Assembly (NCBI RefSeq): GCF_030867095.1
Contig: NC_081835.1
Coordinates: 17,430,501 to 17,494,500 of the forward strand
Reading direction: 5' to 3'
DNA length: 64,000 nucleotides
Source: Alligator mississippiensis
Taxonomy: Eukaryota; Chordata; Crocodylia; Alligatoridae
Part shown: piece after piece, positions 60,745 to 64,000 of the stretch
Layout of the letters: the number at the start of each line of letters is the position of its first letter
Position numbering within the stretch: the first letter of the stretch is position 1
Made by a program: the position numbers and the translations under genes
Notes under the pieces: generated by a model
The model's database searches: none
Told to the model about the DNA's origin: nothing
The model's input: only the letters and a program-made list of their open reading frames with translations

Positions 60745-63034
60745 CTATTTCATTAGCTGAAGCAAGACCCAGTTTTCAAAGGCCCTGAGCACCCTTCCTT
60801 TCTCCGGTAAATAAGGGTCAAAGTTATTGTGAATCCATAGGAAAACCTTGAATATTTTGCAACCGAAGGAGACTGAGAATAGCTGGGAAGAGCCTCTATG
60901 TACCAACAGGCACCAAAGGATTCCCATTTCAGTCCTGTATAGGAAGAGGCTGGGTCTCCATTTGTCTACACCAGGGCTGCCCCACTGGGGTCAGTGGAGT
61001 GTCATGCCCATCAAAGAGGAAGGTTGCTTCAAATGCTCCCTGCTAAAAGGATCTTTTCTAACAAGGAAAGATTCGGATCAGTTGCAGGATGGAGTGACTA
61101 CTTGTTTAACTGTTTTGGAGGCTGCAGATGCCGCACGCCCCCAGCTTGGCAGCCCAGAGCATGCTGGCATTCCAAAAGCTAATGCAAACTACAACCCCCC
61201 AGGTTTCCCCCGCAAGTCTCTTGGACGAGTTGGCCTTGTGCCTCGTTTAGCTGAAATTTCAGCTGTCACAGGCACTAAGGGACAGAAGCTACCACAATGC
61301 TCCATTCACTCCCCTTTTCCAGCAGACCCTTCTCTCAGGACTATACTCAATGGTCCCATGTACATTAGTAGTCCCCACCTGCCCTCCAAACTCCCCTTGC
61401 TGCAAAATGTGGTGTGGCTCCACTGATGGTAGCACTGACCGAAGCTTTAGTGTAGACAAGGTGCCAGCAGCTTCTGGCATTTTAACGCTGTCAAGTAGGC
61501 TTGATATGAGGTAGAACAATGGTAAGATCCCCATCATCCACTACTCTCTTCCCTATACCACCAAACCTACTTGCTAACACAGGTAAAATTACACCAATGC
61601 AATGATGGAAACAGTGGACAGAAAGGAACTAATCATAAACAATCCCAGAGAGAGGAAAGCAACTTCACAGGGTCAGATTCTGACCAAGCCAACCCCAGGC
61701 TTTACTGGAATTACTCTGCATTGAAACCAACATAACCCAGAGAAGGATCTAGTTCAGAGATTGGGTCTGGAGCCTAACATTTATTCAACAAGATTTTACA
61801 AGGGATTATTACATTTGTGTTGGCTAAAATCAAACATTTGAGTCTGCCCTCAGTCACACCAGTGTGAATCTGGAGCTGGCACTACTGAAATCAGTGGAGT
61901 GACTCAAAATCAGTGGAGCAACTCTAATAATCTACATGAGAGACAAGGATTTCTTAAGGCGATGTCTTTTATTGCATAGCTGGTTCATATTTTCTTCATA
62001 ATTTCTGGACCAACCTAGATACGTTACCCTGATAAACTGCACAGGTGTGATTGAGGCCACAGCTAGTTCAGACTAATCAACCAAAGGTCTAAAGTCAGTG
62101 TACATCAATTAAAGCTCATTAACCTTTCTGCATGGATGCTCTCATTCAAAAGTAATTTGTTAAACTTTCCTAAGCGGTCTCCGCCTAGTCAAACTGTGAG
62201 AGCAGAATTTAAAAGAACGGGCCTGATTCTGTTTCCATTGAGGACAATGGGGATTTTGCCACTGACTCCAATGGAAACAAGCGTGGTTCCCTTGTCCTGC
62301 AGTGGCCGGGGGATGGATTCTGATCCGAGACCTTGTCTGTACAGAAAGGAAACTACGATAACCAGATCGGTAGCAATTTAGTTACATCAGTGCGGTTTGG
62401 CCTGGCAGCACTCTGACTGTAAAATCACTGTGCCCCATTTCTATAAAACCTGCGGTTTCAGTACAAGCTGTTCCACCCTCAGACTTGCACTAACATAACT
62501 GAAGGTAGGAATTCCAGCTGATCTCATTATTTCCGTTCCAGTTTCTAATAGGTGAAGCCTTAATAGGTCTGCGTCCAATGAGCATTTGTAGTCTTCCTTC
62601 CTCCCATACTTCAAACCTTGATTCCTGCTCAAATAAAAGCAGAATACTTCAGAAACTTCAGTTCACAAAAGCTTGTGCTTTCTACGTAGCTCATTTAGTC
62701 AGTCTATAAAGGTGTAAATCCACTCTGCCTTCTGCAAATGTTTAGACACACATTTAGCATGAATCATCAGCAGGTGGATGTGACTGTACTTCAGTTATCC
62801 CAGGAAACACACCCAGAAGACCCCTAGAAATAGGAAAACACTGTCTGGCCCAGCGGGGACTTTGAGGCTTCTTCTGGAACTCTACTTCCCAACATTCACA
62901 GAACAAATCACTTAAAACTTCAGACTCCTGTCTCACACTCTTTGTGTATTATGGCTTAAACAGGCAAGCCAGAGTCAAGGTGGCTAATGTTAATGTGACC
63001 TCATCTAAAACAGCAAAAAAGGTTTCACAGCGCC
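60743..63034. other. No gene; faint old repeats
   Basis: Segments at about 61850-61930 (cagtcacaccagtgtgaatc, gaaatcagtggagtgactc) and 62215-62285 (cctgattctgtttccattga) look like very old interspersed repeats common in sauropsids; family not assigned. Confidence 0.4.
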
Positions 63035-63537
63035 GTGTCCAGTTTTAGGCCTCCCACTACAGAAAGGATGTGGACAAGTTGGAGAAAGTTCATCGGGGGC
63101 AATGAAAATGGTTCGGGGGCTTGGGGACATGACCGATGAGAGAGGCTGAGGGAATTGGGCTTATTTAGTCTGCAGAAGAGAAGGCTGAGAGGGGATTTGA
63201 TAGCAGCCTTCAACTACGTGAAGGGCGGTTCCAAAGAGGATGGAGCTGGACTGTTCTCAGTGGTGACAGATGACAGAACAAAGAGCAACAGTCTCAAGTT
63301 GCAGCAAGGGAGGTTTAGGTTGGATATTAGGAAAAACTTTCTCACTATGAGAGTGGTGAAGCACTGGGTTACCTAGAGAGGTTGTGGACTCTCCATCCTT
63401 GGAGGTTTTTAAGGCCCAGCTCGACAAAGCCCTGGCTGGGGTGATCTGGTTGGGGATGGTCCTGCTTTGAGCAGGGGGTTGGACTAGACGTGACCTCCTG
63501 AGGTCCCTTCCAACCCTCATTTTCTATTATTCTATGA
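63035..63537 (+). mobile_element. CR1 LINE 3' portion
   Basis: Encodes [40 protein letters not shown] and RVVKHW, then a frame break (GTGGTGAAGCACTGGGTTAC). It ends gttggactagacgtgacctc and ctattattctatgatgctat. Typical CR1 ORF2 end plus 3' tail. Confidence 0.9.
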
Positions 63538-63769
63538 TGCTATAAAAAACACTGTTTTTCCAGTTGTTTCTTGCTGCATTTGGCCACAACCTTTCATAAG
63601 TCCTTTTTCTCTGTTTGTGCAAGTCCTTCACAAAGCAAAAGAGCAGGAGAAGGAGTCAATAAAAGCAGGGAAACCATAAGAAAGGTAACAAGGCTCAGCT
63701 GCAGGACTAGCAATTCATTTTACCTCAAATGCTGAAAACGACTTTCAGATGACACGTATCCCCTTAAGT

Positions 63770-63990
63770 CAGGGGTGGCCCAGCCACAGCACGTGTACCA
63801 CAACTCACACAGGCATCCTCTGTGTGTGGTGTGTGGCAGATCAGAGAGGAAGCAGAGAATACAGCAGCAGATAGGACTGGAAGCAGAAAGCAAAGCAGCA
63901 GATCAGGCCGGGGAAAGGGATCAGTGGCATTTGCGGAAGGCGCAGGGCTTACTCCGTGGCACTCCTGCCAAAAAAGATTGGCTCCCATTG
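63770..63990. mobile_element. hAT (Charlie-like) MITE at the window edge
   Basis: The left end caggggtggcccagccacag is typical of Charlie-like hATs. The right end ...aaaaaagattggctcccattg is a worn complement. Flanks ccttaagt (63762-63769) and ctttaaga (63991-63998) agree at 6 of 8 bases. Confidence 0.65.
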
Positions 63991-64000
63991 CTTTAAGACA

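Overview
The window looks like nuclear DNA of a sauropsid vertebrate, most likely a crocodilian and possibly a turtle. It carries many CR1 LINE fragments with their A/T-rich terminal octamer-like ends, worn MIR relics, several families of hAT and other short inverted-repeat DNA transposons with target-site duplications still visible, and a dispersed foldback family that resembles Penelope-like terminal repeats. Gene density is very low and there is no sign of bacterial or phage organisation. The species call is inferred from repeat content, not from a search.

Only one gene is certain: the last coding exon of a chondroitin 4-O-sulfotransferase on the minus strand (14134-14979). It matches CHST13 (C4ST-3) better than CHST11 and has both PAPS-binding motifs intact. 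Its upstream exons should lie at higher coordinates on the same strand, but I could not locate them. A minus-strand ATG at 37306 has a strong Kozak context, a hydrophobic leader and a CCAAT box upstream. It is a weak candidate first exon for CHST13 or another gene.

Layout. 1-5.8 kb: a 1.46-kb hAT element with an 8-bp duplication and an internal CR1 piece, a GC-rich minisatellite that flips orientation near 4.2 kb, and an 844-bp foldback transposon. 5.8-14 kb: sparse DNA, MIR relics, a CA-rich block, one Penelope-like repeat copy and a 703-bp hAT foldback element. 14-15 kb: the sulfotransferase exon. 15-41 kb: mostly unique DNA, presumably intron or 5' flank of that gene, with CR1, Penelope-like foldbacks, MITEs and a diverged repeat pair. 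41-64 kb: a Tigger-like element, CR1 copies (one with reverse-transcriptase motifs), several hAT and mariner-like MITEs, and simple repeats.

The most interesting signals are: (i) hammerhead-ribozyme-like cores in the Penelope-like repeats, whose stem II shows compensatory changes between copies; (ii) a hAT element that seems to have captured an internally truncated CR1 fragment between long inverted arms built of ~145-bp modules; and (iii) the minisatellite orientation switch.
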